This document shows, piece by piece, positions 8,231 through 16,472 of a DNA stretch of 64,000 nt. The stretch's first letter is position 1. Each line of letters opens with the position of its first letter. A program made the position numbers and the translations under genes. Source of the stretch: Glycomyces buryatensis (lineage in GTDB: Bacteria; Actinomycetota; Actinomycetes; Mycobacteriales; Micromonosporaceae); NCBI RefSeq assembly GCF_004912275.1, contig NZ_STGY01000057.1:1-64000 (forward strand), read 5' to 3'. The notes below the pieces were generated by a model that was not told the DNA's origin, did no database searches, and was given only the letters and a program-made list of their open reading frames with translations.

Positions 8231-9088
8231 ATGATCGTTGTCACCGGTGCTACCGGCCACCTCGGCCAGCACGTCGTCGCAGGTCTGCTGGAGACCGTCC
8301 CCGCCGACCAGCTCGCCGTCGTCGTCCGCGACGCGGCCAAGGCCGCCGACCTCGCCGAGCGCGGCGTCGACGTCCGCGTCGCCGACTACAGCCGGCCCGA
8401 GACCCTGAAGGGCGTCTTCGGTTCCGGCGACAAGGTCCTCCTGATCTCCGGCAGCGAGGTCGGCCAGCGCCTTCCCCAGCACACCGCCGTCATCGATGCG
8501 GCGAAGGAAGCCGGCGTCGGCCTCCTCGCCTACACCTCCGTCCTCGGCGGCCCGGCCGCCGAGTTCCAGCTGGCCGAGGAGCACATCGCCACCGAGCGGT
8601 ACCTGATCGACTCCGGACTGCCCTATGCGCTGCTGCGCAACGGCTGGTACCACGAGAACTACACCGAGAATCTCGGCCCCGTCCTCGCCGCGGGAGGCGT
8701 CCTCACGAGCGTCGGTGAAGGTCGCGTCGCCTCCGCCTCTCGCCCCGACTTCGCCGCGGCCGCCGTCGCCGTTCTCACCGGCGAGGGACACGAGAACCAG
8801 GTCTACGAGCTCTCCGGCGACACCGCGTGGAACTTCGAGGAGTACGCCGCCGAGGTCTCGCGCCAGGCCGGCCGGGAGCTGCCCGTCAACCGGGTTCCCG
8901 CCGAGACGTACCTGGAGATCCTGGTCGGCTCCGGCCTGCCCGAGGCGTTCGCCGGGATCCTGGTGGATGTGGACGGTGGGATCGAAAGAGGCCTCCTGGC
9001 CACCCGGACCGGCGACCTCGCCCGCCTCATCGGCCGCCCCACCACCCCGATCGCCGACGCCATCGCCGCGGGCCTGAAGGCCGCCTGA
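8231..9088 (+). CDS. NmrA-type NAD(P)-binding reductase (quinone oxidoreductase 2-like)
   Basis: 285 residues. The N-terminal Rossmann motif TGATGHLGQHV binds NAD(P). Downstream it has VLLISGSEVGQR..QH, SVLGGP and LRNGWYHENY, patterns seen in the QorB (quinone oxidoreductase 2) branch of the NmrA-like family. GAAGGAG lies 9 nt before the ATG. It is divergently paired with an HxlR regulator, as expected for inducible quinone or electrophile detoxification. Two related reductase sequences, one intact and one broken, follow within 2 kb (9350-10650). Substrate is unproven. Confidence 0.82.
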   Translation: MIVVTGATGHLGQHVVAGLLETVPADQLAVVVRDAAKAADLAERGVDVRVADYSRPETLKGVFGSGDKVLLISGSEVGQRLPQHTAVIDAAKEAGVGLLAYTSVLGGPAAEFQLAEEHIATERYLIDSGLPYALLRNGWYHENYTENLGPVLAAGGVLTSVGEGRVASASRPDFAAAAVAVLTGEGHENQVYELSGDTAWNFEEYAAEVSRQAGRELPVNRVPAETYLEILVGSGLPEAFAGILVDVDGGIERGLLATRTGDLARLIGRPTTPIADAIAAGLKAA

Positions 9089-9167
9089 GCCTGAGCCGCG
9101 CAACGTATTCGGCCCGCGAGACGCTCGTTTCGCGGGCCGTGGGTGTTCCGACGGGGGCCTGGTTGTT

Positions 9168-9335
9168 CTAGGGCCTGTCCTGTGAATCCGGACGGTCGCT
9201 ATCCGGCCCATTTGCCCGCTCGCTGCGTTGTCAGGGCCTCTGAATACAACACCGGTATTCAGAGGCCCTTCCGCCTTGCGAGCGAACAAATGGACTCGGA
9301 TATCGCCTCTCCCGGATTCACAGGACAGGCCCTAG
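9168..9335. mobile_element. MITE-like palindromic element with 24-bp terminal inverted repeats
   Basis: The outermost 24 bp (9168-9191 and 9312-9335) are perfect inverted repeats that begin and end in CTAG. The inner arms also match imperfectly right up to a 14-bp perfect stem around the centre (9234-9247 with 9255-9268, 7-nt loop). The element encodes no transposase. CTAG-bounded termini fit elements that target CTAG, such as the IS701 family, or an IS5-like group. It lies between two NmrA genes that point at each other. Confidence 0.8.
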
Positions 9336-9349
9336 GGATCCGGGGAGCG

Positions 9350-10168
9350 TCAGCGGAAGTCCGCGGCGTGGGCCTCGGCCCACTGGGCGAAGGCGCGAGC
9401 AGGGCGGCCGGTGACCACCTCGACGGCGTCCGAGACGATCCGGAACGCCTCGGGCGGGTCGGACTGCCAGCCCAGGACGTAGTCGACCACCGCATCCTCA
9501 TGGCCCAGGTCACGCATCCGTTCGCGGGCCTGCGCGTCGGTGAGTGCTTCGAACCGGATCGGCCGCCCGGCCGCCTCGGCAAGGATCGCAACGCGCTCGG
9601 CCGGATTCAGTGGCTCTGGCCCGGTAAGCGGGTAGGCCTTGCCCTCATGTCCGTCGCTCGTCAACGCGACCGCCGCGACGGCGGCGATGTCGGCTTCGTG
9701 CACCTGGGTTTGCCTGATGTGGGCATTGGCCTCGCGCACGACTCCCGAGTTGCGGACCTCCTCGGCCCAGGTGAGCGCGTTGGACATGAACTCGCCGGGC
9801 TGCAGCTCCGTCGGCCGCAGACCGGCCGTCTCGAAAGCCTCCTCGACTGGGCCGCGGTACCCGTTCCACAGGAGCGTCACCCGCCGCACGCCCGCCTGCC
9901 GGACCAGTTCGGCCAGCTCGGGACCGTTGGGCAGGGTTTCGTTGGAGGGTCCGTAGGTCGTGATGAGGTGGAGGGCGTCCACTCCCTTCAATGCGGCCTC
10001 CAGGCTCGCCAGGTCGGTGAAGTCACCGGCCACAGCTTCGACTCCGTCGGGGAGGTCGGCCGAGTCAGGGTCGCGGGTGAGCGCCCGGACCCGGTGCCCG
10101 GAGGAGACGAGTTCGTTCACGAGGTGGCGGCCGACGTTGCCGGTCGCCGCGGTTACCAAGATGTTCAT
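9350..10168 (-). CDS. NmrA-family NAD(P)-binding protein
   Basis: A 272-residue protein with the dinucleotide motif TAATGNVGRHLV at the N terminus and the NmrA-like pattern LWNGYRG, LQPGEFMSN and EADIAAVAAVAL. The ATG at 10168 directly precedes the Rossmann strand; an upstream start would add 12 residues of unlikely sequence. It ends 15 nt from the MITE. The C-terminal RPARAFAQWAEAHAADFR closely resembles the end of the truncated copy at 10309, so the two are paralogues. Likely role: NAD(P)H-dependent reductase or redox-sensing protein; substrate unknown. Confidence 0.8.
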   Translation of the reverse strand: MNILVTAATGNVGRHLVNELVSSGHRVRALTRDPDSADLPDGVEAVAGDFTDLASLEAALKGVDALHLITTYGPSNETLPNGPELAELVRQAGVRRVTLLWNGYRGPVEEAFETAGLRPTELQPGEFMSNALTWAEEVRNSGVVREANAHIRQTQVHEADIAAVAAVALTSDGHEGKAYPLTGPEPLNPAERVAILAEAAGRPIRFEALTDAQARERMRDLGHEDAVVDYVLGWQSDPPEAFRIVSDAVEVVTGRPARAFAQWAEAHAADFR

Positions 10169-10245
10169 GGCCGCAACGCTACGAGCGCACTCGCCCCGCG
10201 GCATCGGGCCCGAGTCCCGGGCCGTCTCAGCCGCAGGTCTTAAGA

Positions 10246-10307
10246 CCGCAGTGGAATGGGTGCTCCGGACTCAGTCGACAGGGTCCGCAGCACCCATTCC
10301 ACTGCGG
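10246..10307 (-). terminator. Long-stem terminator after the NmrA remnant
   Basis: A perfect 19-bp stem (10246-10264 with 10289-10307) encloses a 24-nt loop that can pair again internally. It starts 1 nt beyond the stop codon of the minus-strand NmrA fragment. Confidence 0.7.
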
Positions 10308-10308
10308 C

Positions 10309-10650
10309 TTACCGGAACGCGGCCGCGTTCCGCTCCGCCCACTCGGCGAAGGTCCGGCCCCGGCGGCCGGTGAGGCGCTCGACCTCGCTGCTCGCGGCCC
10401 GCTCGATCTCGTTCGGATTGCCGATCACCTCGAGCGTGGCGTCCGCGACCTCGGCCGTCCAGGCCTTGCTGAGCACGTTGAAGGCCTCGGCGCGGGTCTG
10501 CTCGATGAACTCCACCGGCTCGCCCAGCGCCTCGCCGATCAGCTTCGCCTGCTGCCGCGGCGAGATCGGCTCAGGCCCGGCCAGCAGGTATCGCTCGCCG
10601 AGGTGCCCGTCCTCGCGGAGCGCCACCGCGGCCACGGCCGCGATGTCGGC
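10309..10650 (-). pseudogene. C-terminal remnant of an NmrA-family reductase
   Basis: The last ~113 residues of an NmrA-type protein (from ADIAAVAAVALREDG to RGRTFAEWAERNAAAFR) survive in frame. The N-terminal Rossmann domain is gone. The homology stops at about 10650, exactly where an HxlR fragment begins on the other strand. The frame continues antisense through that fragment, so a longer protein could be predicted by software, but the extension is not NmrA-like. Confidence 0.8.
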
Positions 10651-10947
10651 CGGTGGGGCGTGTGGGTGCTGATCGCCCTGCGCGACAGGCAGATGCGTTT
10701 CTTCGAGCTGCGCGAGTCCATCGAGGGCATCAGCGAGAAGATGCTCTCGCAGACCCTGCGCAACCTTGTCCGCGACGGCCTGGTGTGGCGCGAGGTGGAG
10801 CCGACCATCCCGCCGAAGGTCACCTACGGCCTGACTCCGGTCGGCCAGGGCACGAGCGATCGGCTGGCGTCCATGTTCGACTGGATCACCGACAACGCCG
10901 GCGACATCCGGTCCACCCAGATGGAGTTCGACACCGCGAACTCCTAA
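10642..10947 (+). pseudogene. HxlR-family regulator lacking its N terminus
   Basis: The fragment reads DVGRWGVWVLIALRDRQMRF, then FELRESIEGISEKMLSQTLR, and ends ...STQMEFDTANS. It contains the recognition helix and wing but lacks the first ~20-30 residues and its promoter. It is fused head-to-head to the truncated NmrA gene; the shared bases GATGTCGGC (10642-10650) read as DVG here and as the reverse of ADI there. The intact divergent pair at 7729-9088 shows what was lost. Confidence 0.8.
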
Positions 10948-10976
10948 GCCCCGCAACTGCATTGGGCTTCGCTCTC

Positions 10977-11816
10977 TCAGCTGAACGTCCAGCGCTGGGA
11001 GGCCTCCTCGCTGTCGCAATCGGCGGTGGCGATCGCGGTGCCCGCGTTCGAGGAAGCGTCCGAGAGGATGCCCAGGCACAGCCCGGCCGCGCTGTTCTCG
11101 ATGAGGTACTTGCCGCCGCCGGCCGGCTTCAGCTCGAAGAACTGCGTCTCGGTGAACTCACAGCCATAGCCGGCCACGAGGTAGCCGCTCTGGTCGCCGG
11201 GCGCGTCGACGCCCATGCAGGCCTGCCAGTCGTCGTTGGAGAAGTCCATGCTCACCGCGTAGACGCCCTCGTCCCAGGCCGACCACTGCAATGACGACGG
11301 GTAGGCCGAGCCGCAGTCGCCCAGGACCACCACGGTCCGGGACTCGTTGCCCGGCTCGGGGCCGGTCGACATGCACAGCCCGCTGGCGTCCTGCACGACC
11401 TGGTAGTGGCCGTCGGCTGGCAGGCCCTGCTCCGGTTCTTCCTTGGTCTCTTCGGCTTTGGTCGTGGTCGGTTCCTCGGCGGCCGAGGTCGGTTCGTCCT
11501 CAGTGGGCTCGGGAGATTCGGTCTCGCTCGGAGACGCGGAAGGGGACGGGGTGAGGACGGGACTGCGGGGTGCGGAGGGGGAGACGTCCCCGGTCTGCGC
11601 CACCGAGGTGGACGGGTCCTGGCCGCCTCCGTCGTCGGCGGCCAGGACCGCCCAGGTGACGGCCACGAGCAGCACCATCGCGGCGGTCGCGGCGGTCCCG
11701 GCCAGGATGCGGCTGGTGCCCAGTCGCATTCGGAACGCTTCGATCGACTCGCCCAGGCGGGCAGGCAGATCGCGCTGCTGCCGATGGCGGGGGAGCTGCG
11801 GGGGTTGGTCGGTCAT
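10977..11816 (-). CDS. Membrane-anchored protein with lectin-like (beta-trefoil) ectodomain
   Basis: The 279-residue protein has a short basic cytoplasmic start and one membrane helix (about 38-60, ILAGTAATAAMVLLVAVTWAV). A Ser/Pro/Thr/Glu-rich linker (about 65-135) follows. The extracellular domain carries repeated G-L-C motifs (ASGLCMSTGPEPGNE, AAGLCLGILSDAS) and ends SQRWTFS, a Q-x-W-type signature of ricin-like folds. It is 40% or so alike by eye to the next gene. Both precede the 871-residue candidate type VII substrate and read in the same direction, so a role in the secretion locus, perhaps at the cell surface, is inferred. Confidence 0.7.
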   Translation of the reverse strand: MTDQPPQLPRHRQQRDLPARLGESIEAFRMRLGTSRILAGTAATAAMVLLVAVTWAVLAADDGGGQDPSTSVAQTGDVSPSAPRSPVLTPSPSASPSETESPEPTEDEPTSAAEEPTTTKAEETKEEPEQGLPADGHYQVVQDASGLCMSTGPEPGNESRTVVVLGDCGSAYPSSLQWSAWDEGVYAVSMDFSNDDWQACMGVDAPGDQSGYLVAGYGCEFTETQFFELKPAGGGKYLIENSAAGLCLGILSDASSNAGTAIATADCDSEEASQRWTFS

Positions 11817-11829
11817 GGCGAGACGGGTC

Positions 11830-12570
11830 CTAGGGGACTAGCAGGCTGAAACGCTGATTCGCGTCCTCGGGGTCGCACGCGGCCGTCGCCAGGGCGGCAC
11901 CGGCCTCGGCGCTGGCGTCCTCCAACAGGCCCAGGCACAGGCCTGTCGCGGCAACTGCGACGGCGTACACGCCGCTTCCCAAGTCGCTCAGGGTGAACGA
12001 CTGGAGCTCTGAGCCGTCGCAGTCGTAGCCGGAGGTCAGGTATCCGGCCTCGTCGGCGGGGTTGTCCGCGCCGAGGCACGCCTCCCACTGGTCCTCGGCG
12101 AAGTCCAGGCCGACGGTGTACCTCCCCTCGCCTTGACCTGCGAAGGCCAGGCTCACCGGGTAGGTTTCGGCGCAGTCGCCCAGGACCATGACGGTCCGCT
12201 CCTCATTGCCCGGCTCGGGCCCGGCGGTCACGCACAGGCCGCCGGCCTCCTGGCGCATGAGGTAGTTGCCGTCGGCGGGCAGGCTCGGCGCGGTCTGGGC
12301 GTCGTCGCCCGCGGCGGCCTCCTCGGAAGCGCTCGCCTCGGCGGCGCTGCTCTCATCGGTGGCGACCTGCTCGGTGCCCCCGTCCTCGTCACCGCCGCCG
12401 GAGGCGACCACGGCGGCGACGACGGCGATGAGCAGGACTCCGGCCACGACGGCGGCCGTGACGGCCACGGCCCGGTTGGCCCCGAACTTGTCCCGCATGC
12501 CCTCCCAAGAGGACTGGATCTTGTCGGGCAGATCGCGCTGTGGGCGCTGATCCTGTTGTGTCACAGTCAA
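11830..12570 (-). CDS. Second membrane-anchored lectin-like protein (paralogue)
   Basis: The protein has 246 residues with the same plan as the gene at 10977: a cytoplasmic N terminus, one helix (about 36-57, VAVTAAVVAGVLLIAVVAAVVA), an acidic/Ala-rich linker, and an ectodomain with AGGLCVTAGPEPGNEERTVMV, ATGLCLGLLEDAS and a terminal NQRFSLL. The spacing GPEPGNE and the paired Cys positions are shared by both paralogues, pointing to a local duplication. It lies 13 nt upstream of its paralogue and 23 nt downstream of the 871-residue gene, so all are probably one transcript. No enzymatic motif is seen. Confidence 0.7.
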   Translation of the reverse strand: MTVTQQDQRPQRDLPDKIQSSWEGMRDKFGANRAVAVTAAVVAGVLLIAVVAAVVASGGGDEDGGTEQVATDESSAAEASASEEAAAGDDAQTAPSLPADGNYLMRQEAGGLCVTAGPEPGNEERTVMVLGDCAETYPVSLAFAGQGEGRYTVGLDFAEDQWEACLGADNPADEAGYLTSGYDCDGSELQSFTLSDLGSGVYAVAVAATGLCLGLLEDASAEAGAALATAACDPEDANQRFSLLVP

Positions 12571-12593
12571 AGGTCCTTGTCAGGGTGAGGGGG

Positions 12594-15209
12594 CTACCTG
12601 GAGTGGTTCTCCCCGTAGTCTTCGCGCTGGTCGTCGAGGGTCGACATGTATTCGTTGTAGCGCGCGGTATTGTGCGGGCCCAGGAACGACCGGTAGTCGC
12701 GCAGTGCGTTGTCGGCGGTGTACTGCTCGTCCTTGGGCTTCATGGGGTCGTTGCCGATCAGGACCTCGTCGGCCGGGCGCATGACCCAGTTCCCGTCGGC
12801 GTCCTTCTTGGTGAGTTCCGGGGCCAGTTCGCGCAGTTCGGCGACGGTGCGGCCGGAGTTCGGGTCCTGCACCAGCGTTTCGACCACGTTGTGGCCGAAC
12901 TTGAGTTTCATGTCCTCCAAGCTCACGCCGTCGTCGCCCTTCTTGGGCGCGTCGGGTCCCTGGAAGGCCCAGCCGTCGGTCTCGGCCACGTTCGGTCCGT
13001 ACTTGCCCATCTCGAGGCTCTGCTTGGCCAGCAGCTCCCAGCCGATCTTGGCGCCCCTGACCGGCGGAATGGAGGTGATGACCTCCTTGGCGATCGCGGA
13101 TCCGGCCCGCATCCAGGCGGCCTGCGACTTGTTCTCCGCCGCCGAGAGCTTGGCGTCGTCCGTGCCGTCGGCGAGGACGTTGTTGTAGCCGGAGTCGAGG
13201 AATCCGAGGAGGCGGCCGGTGCGGTTGGCGTAGGCCTCCGCGCCGTCGCCGTCGGTGACGAGCTTGCCCAGGTCCGCGTGGCCGTCGCCGTCGCTCCACT
13301 CGGGCAGGTTCGACCCGTCGAGGTAGACCTTGGCGTAGACCGCCTGGCCGAGGGACTGGGCGCCGGACTTCGAGCCCATGGCCAGTTCGAACATGTTGGC
13401 GCGGTCCTGCATGGTGATGTATCCGCCGCGGTCGGCGGGGTCGATGGACCACCTCAGGTCGGTGGGGAACTCGACCTTCTCGCCGCCCACCAGGTGCTCG
13501 GCATTGGGGTCGGCGAACCAGTCCAGGTAGGGGACGGTGGCGTCGGCCAGGGATTTGGAGATGACCGGGTTGGCCACGCCGAGCGGGGCGTTCTTGAAGC
13601 CGTTGATCTCCCCGAAGCCGTCGGTGAAGAACGTGTACGCCGAGTCCTTCCAGTGGCCGCCGACCTCCTCGTTGGTCATGGTGTCGAGGAGTCCGAAGTA
13701 GGCTTCGGCGGCGTCGCGCTGGAGGGCGGGGTCGATGTCCCTCGAGGCGGCGGGGATCCAGTCGATGAGCTTCGAGACGGACTTGCCGTCGTCCTCCCAC
13801 TGGTGGCCGAACATGCCGCGGAGCAGGTGCTCGGTGCTGTCGTCGCCGTAGTCGGGGTGCTGGATGACGCCGGAGAGCAACTGGGCGTTGAGGTTCCGGT
13901 CGCGGGTGACGATATCCATGATGTCGCCGACGACGCTGTCGGGGTTCTTCAAGTCGTTGAGGTGGTTCAGGACCGGGTCGTTCTCATGGTCGAAGGTGTC
14001 GGCGATCATCCACATCAGACCGGTGGAGAGTTCCCGGCCGGCCTGGAGCCTTCCGAATATCTGCTTGCCGTCGATGTCTTCGGCGCCGCGAACGGAGCCG
14101 AGCATGGGGGCTAGGCCCTCCAGGTACATCGTGTAGTCGTTGTAGTTGAAGCGCTTGTCGTTGTTCCCGAAGGTCAGGTACTCGAGGGGCCTGCGCAGGC
14201 TGGCGGGCAGGCGGCCCATGCCGCCGCCGAAGTCGGAGTTCGACAGGGTCATGAGGCCCCCGCCCATGGCGCCCAGGACCAGCGCCTGGTCGGCGTCGGA
14301 GAAGTCGAGGTCCTTGAGGTGGTCGGCGACGTTGTAGAGCAGGTAGTTGTCGGGCCCGCCGGTGATGTCGCGGACGTCCATCCCCTTGAAGAACGCCTCC
14401 AGGAATCCCAGCTCCCCGGGCGCGAGCTGGGTGTCTTCGAGCCCCTGCATGCTCTGGGCGCGCGCCGCCAGAGCGAGCATGAGGTTCAGCTGCTCGCGCA
14501 GCTCCGGGGTCAGCTCGTCGCCGTTCTTGAGCATTGCGGCGATCTTCTCGGCCAGCGCCTTGCCGTCCTGCGCGTCCAGCGGCATGGCGGCGTCGGCGCC
14601 GAAGATGTTGTAGAGGGCCCAGCCGGCGGCGCCGCCGTTGCCGAGTTCGCGGAGGTTCGCGGGGGTGGGGCCGCCCTTGAGCCAGCGCCCGGTGTCCTCC
14701 GCCGCCTGCTCGTAGGCGGCGCGGACGGGGGCGTAGTCGCCCTCGACCTGGGCGAGCTTTGCCTCGCCCTTGGCCTGGATCTCGTTGTCGAGTATGCGGG
14801 ACTGGACGTCGGCGGGCATGCCGCCGGTGATGGAGCCCTTGGCCACGAGGCCCTCGAGGGTCACCCCGAAGTCCGATCTGACGGCGGCGTTCCAGTCGTC
14901 TTGCAGGTCTTCGACGTCGCGAATGTACGTGGAGACGGCTACGGCCCAGCGGTCGGTCACATCGGCGCCCCAGACAGCGCCGCCCATGGCGTCCATGGAG
15001 GCGCGTTCGAACTTGCCGCCCTCCCTGGTGATCGGGTCGGCGACGAGCTCCGAGAACTGGGTCGCGGTGCCGTACATCTTCTCGGACACGTCGCTGCCCT
15101 GGCCGATGATGCGGGTGCTGTGGGCGCGCAGGAATCCGACCTGCTCGCCCAGTTTCCCCGGGTCGGCCTCGGTGGGGGTGGGTTTGAAACTGGCTTCGGT
15201 GAACGCCAT
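12594..15209 (-). CDS. 871-residue protein of the type VII secretion locus, candidate substrate
   Basis: The ATG at 15209 is preceded by AGGAAGGA. The first ~130 residues are helical and WXG100/LXG-like, with heptad-type spacing and the patch VWGADVTDRWAVAVSTYI. There is no signal peptide or membrane segment. The rest is a long, mostly helical protein with many Asn/Asp-rich turns and no toxin, nuclease or glycosidase motif I can recognise. It resembles large DUF6571/TPR-region proteins found next to actinomycete ESX genes, though I cannot confirm the family. Its position beside a 108-residue WXG-sized protein suggests a secreted effector or structural partner. Confidence 0.6.
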   Translation of the reverse strand: MAFTEASFKPTPTEADPGKLGEQVGFLRAHSTRIIGQGSDVSEKMYGTATQFSELVADPITREGGKFERASMDAMGGAVWGADVTDRWAVAVSTYIRDVEDLQDDWNAAVRSDFGVTLEGLVAKGSITGGMPADVQSRILDNEIQAKGEAKLAQVEGDYAPVRAAYEQAAEDTGRWLKGGPTPANLRELGNGGAAGWALYNIFGADAAMPLDAQDGKALAEKIAAMLKNGDELTPELREQLNLMLALAARAQSMQGLEDTQLAPGELGFLEAFFKGMDVRDITGGPDNYLLYNVADHLKDLDFSDADQALVLGAMGGGLMTLSNSDFGGGMGRLPASLRRPLEYLTFGNNDKRFNYNDYTMYLEGLAPMLGSVRGAEDIDGKQIFGRLQAGRELSTGLMWMIADTFDHENDPVLNHLNDLKNPDSVVGDIMDIVTRDRNLNAQLLSGVIQHPDYGDDSTEHLLRGMFGHQWEDDGKSVSKLIDWIPAASRDIDPALQRDAAEAYFGLLDTMTNEEVGGHWKDSAYTFFTDGFGEINGFKNAPLGVANPVISKSLADATVPYLDWFADPNAEHLVGGEKVEFPTDLRWSIDPADRGGYITMQDRANMFELAMGSKSGAQSLGQAVYAKVYLDGSNLPEWSDGDGHADLGKLVTDGDGAEAYANRTGRLLGFLDSGYNNVLADGTDDAKLSAAENKSQAAWMRAGSAIAKEVITSIPPVRGAKIGWELLAKQSLEMGKYGPNVAETDGWAFQGPDAPKKGDDGVSLEDMKLKFGHNVVETLVQDPNSGRTVAELRELAPELTKKDADGNWVMRPADEVLIGNDPMKPKDEQYTADNALRDYRSFLGPHNTARYNEYMSTLDDQREDYGENHSR

Positions 15210-15232
15210 CGGGGTGGGTCCTTCCTGGCGGG

Positions 15233-15559
15233 TCAGCCGATGCCGGGCGGGGTGACCGGCGGGGCGGTGACGCTCTGGTCGGCGGCGTTGGTGATGTCGG
15301 TGCCGGTCCCGTCGGAGACGGTGATCGTGGTGGTGCCGCCGACGCTTTTGCCGTGCGCGGCGGTCTGGTTCACGTCGGTCATCCAGGTCTCGCCGAAGGT
15401 GTCGTAGCCGTTCTTCACCTCGGGTTCGCCGGCCACGGCCTTGCAGCTCTCCACTATGGCCTTGAGGCGGTCGGCGAGCGATTCGTAGCTCTCCGCAAGT
15501 GTCATCGTCTCGACGCCGCCTTTGCTGGCGGCATTGGGGTTCATGCCCAGGTAATCCAT
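15233..15559 (-). CDS. 108-residue WXG100-sized protein, divergent from the esx genes
   Basis: Start ATG 15559, with ACGGAGG just upstream; an earlier ATG adds eight residues of no interest. The body (residues 12-75) is helical (TLAESYESLADRLKAIVESC, then ETWMTDVNQTAAHGKS), with a turn between the halves that holds W but no exact W-x-G. The tail is Thr/Gly/Pro rich. Size and layout suggest a type VII chaperone or partner for the 871-residue protein 23 nt downstream. It faces the WXG100 genes at 15811 across a 251-nt divergent promoter region. Confidence 0.65.
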   Translation of the reverse strand: MDYLGMNPNAASKGGVETMTLAESYESLADRLKAIVESCKAVAGEPEVKNGYDTFGETWMTDVNQTAAHGKSVGGTTTITVSDGTGTDITNAADQSVTAPPVTPPGIG

Positions 15560-15810
15560 TGGTCCTCCGTGGGGGTGGGGCACTGGGGACTGCGATCAGC
15601 GTACCGGCGGTGAGTGAAAAATGGAACAACTCCGGGTGAATCCGCACCGATTTCGAAACGGTTGGTGCGGCGCGGTGTCATTGCGACACAAGTGCTTTGG
15701 AATTGCGCATGCGATCGAGGATGGACTTTACTTTCGATTCACCGCCGTGTCACCATGAATCGATACCCTGGCCGCCAGGCCCCTTCTCACCCTTTACTTA
15801 GGAGGACCCC
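15560..15810. promoter_or_regulatory. Divergent promoter region of the type VII locus
   Basis: This gene-free 251-nt stretch separates the leftward substrate-type genes from the rightward esx-eccD-eccC genes and must carry both promoters. It is AT-richer than its surroundings. I could not assign a -35/-10 pair with confidence. AGGAGG sits just before the ATG at 15811. Confidence 0.5.
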
Positions 15811-16155
15811 ATGGCCGGAGCCGAATTCGGGCTCAGCGAAGCACCCGCGCTCGCAGTCAGCGCGGGCAACCACGCCACCACCGTCGATGAGATGTTCGGC
15901 GATCTCCGCGCGCTCATCGGGGAGATGGAAGCCGACGCGACCGCCCAGGGCGGCAACGCGCTAACGCAGTTCCGCCTCGCCAAGGCCGACTTCGTCGAGG
16001 CCTACAACCAGCTCGCCGACAAGTACGGCGTCAGCGCGATGGCGCAGGACGCCACCAGCACCGACGGCACCACCACCGACGAAAGCAACGAGGGCGAGTA
16101 CTCCGGCGCGCACGGCGCCCTCACCCCGATCAAGCCGATCAGCATCCAGATCTAG
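15811..16155 (+). CDS. WXG100-like (EsxB-type) protein
   Basis: The 114-residue protein starts 6 nt after AGGAGG. It shows the two-helix layout of ESAT-6-family proteins (about 20-48 and 56-75), but the turn reads QGGNAL in place of W-x-G. A disordered acidic tail (STDGTTTDESNEGEYSG) follows, possibly holding the export signal: a Y-x-x-x-D/E pattern is approximated by Y-N-Q-L-A-D near residue 67. It lies 14 nt before the canonical WXG100 gene, the usual tandem arrangement in which the two products form a heterodimer secreted by EccC. Confidence 0.72.
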   Translation: MAGAEFGLSEAPALAVSAGNHATTVDEMFGDLRALIGEMEADATAQGGNALTQFRLAKADFVEAYNQLADKYGVSAMAQDATSTDGTTTDESNEGEYSGAHGALTPIKPISIQI

Positions 16156-16169
16156 AGGGGACCGTCCAC

Positions 16170-16472
16170 ATGGCTACATCTCCGTACGAGCTCTACGGCA
16201 ATGTCGGCGCCCTCCAGGGTCTGGCCGACGTCCAGCACACCTACCGGGGCCGCTTCGACGGCATCCTCGCCCAGATCCAGGGCCACGTCTCCACGGTCCA
16301 GGGCAAGTGGGTCGGCGCCGGTACCGCGGGCTTCGCGAGCTTCAACACTGAGTCCGAGGGCGAGTTCACCGAACTCCAGGCGGCGTTCCAACGGCTCGCC
16401 ACCGCCACCGAGGACTCCGCGTCGAACTGGAAGGGCGCCATCAGTCGCATCGACGGCCGGTGGGGCGGGTGA
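16170..16472 (+). CDS. WXG100 (ESAT-6-like) secreted protein
   Basis: Exactly 100 residues, with the canonical turn QGKWVGAGTAGF at about 44-55 between two long amphipathic helices. This is the size and motif of the WXG100 family exported by type VII systems. It is the second gene of an esx pair and overlaps the next gene by 4 nt, so it is in the same operon as eccD and eccC. Substrate and structural component of the machine at once in known systems; function in this organism is unknown. Confidence 0.9.
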   Translation: MATSPYELYGNVGALQGLADVQHTYRGRFDGILAQIQGHVSTVQGKWVGAGTAGFASFNTESEGEFTELQAAFQRLATATEDSASNWKGAISRIDGRWGG

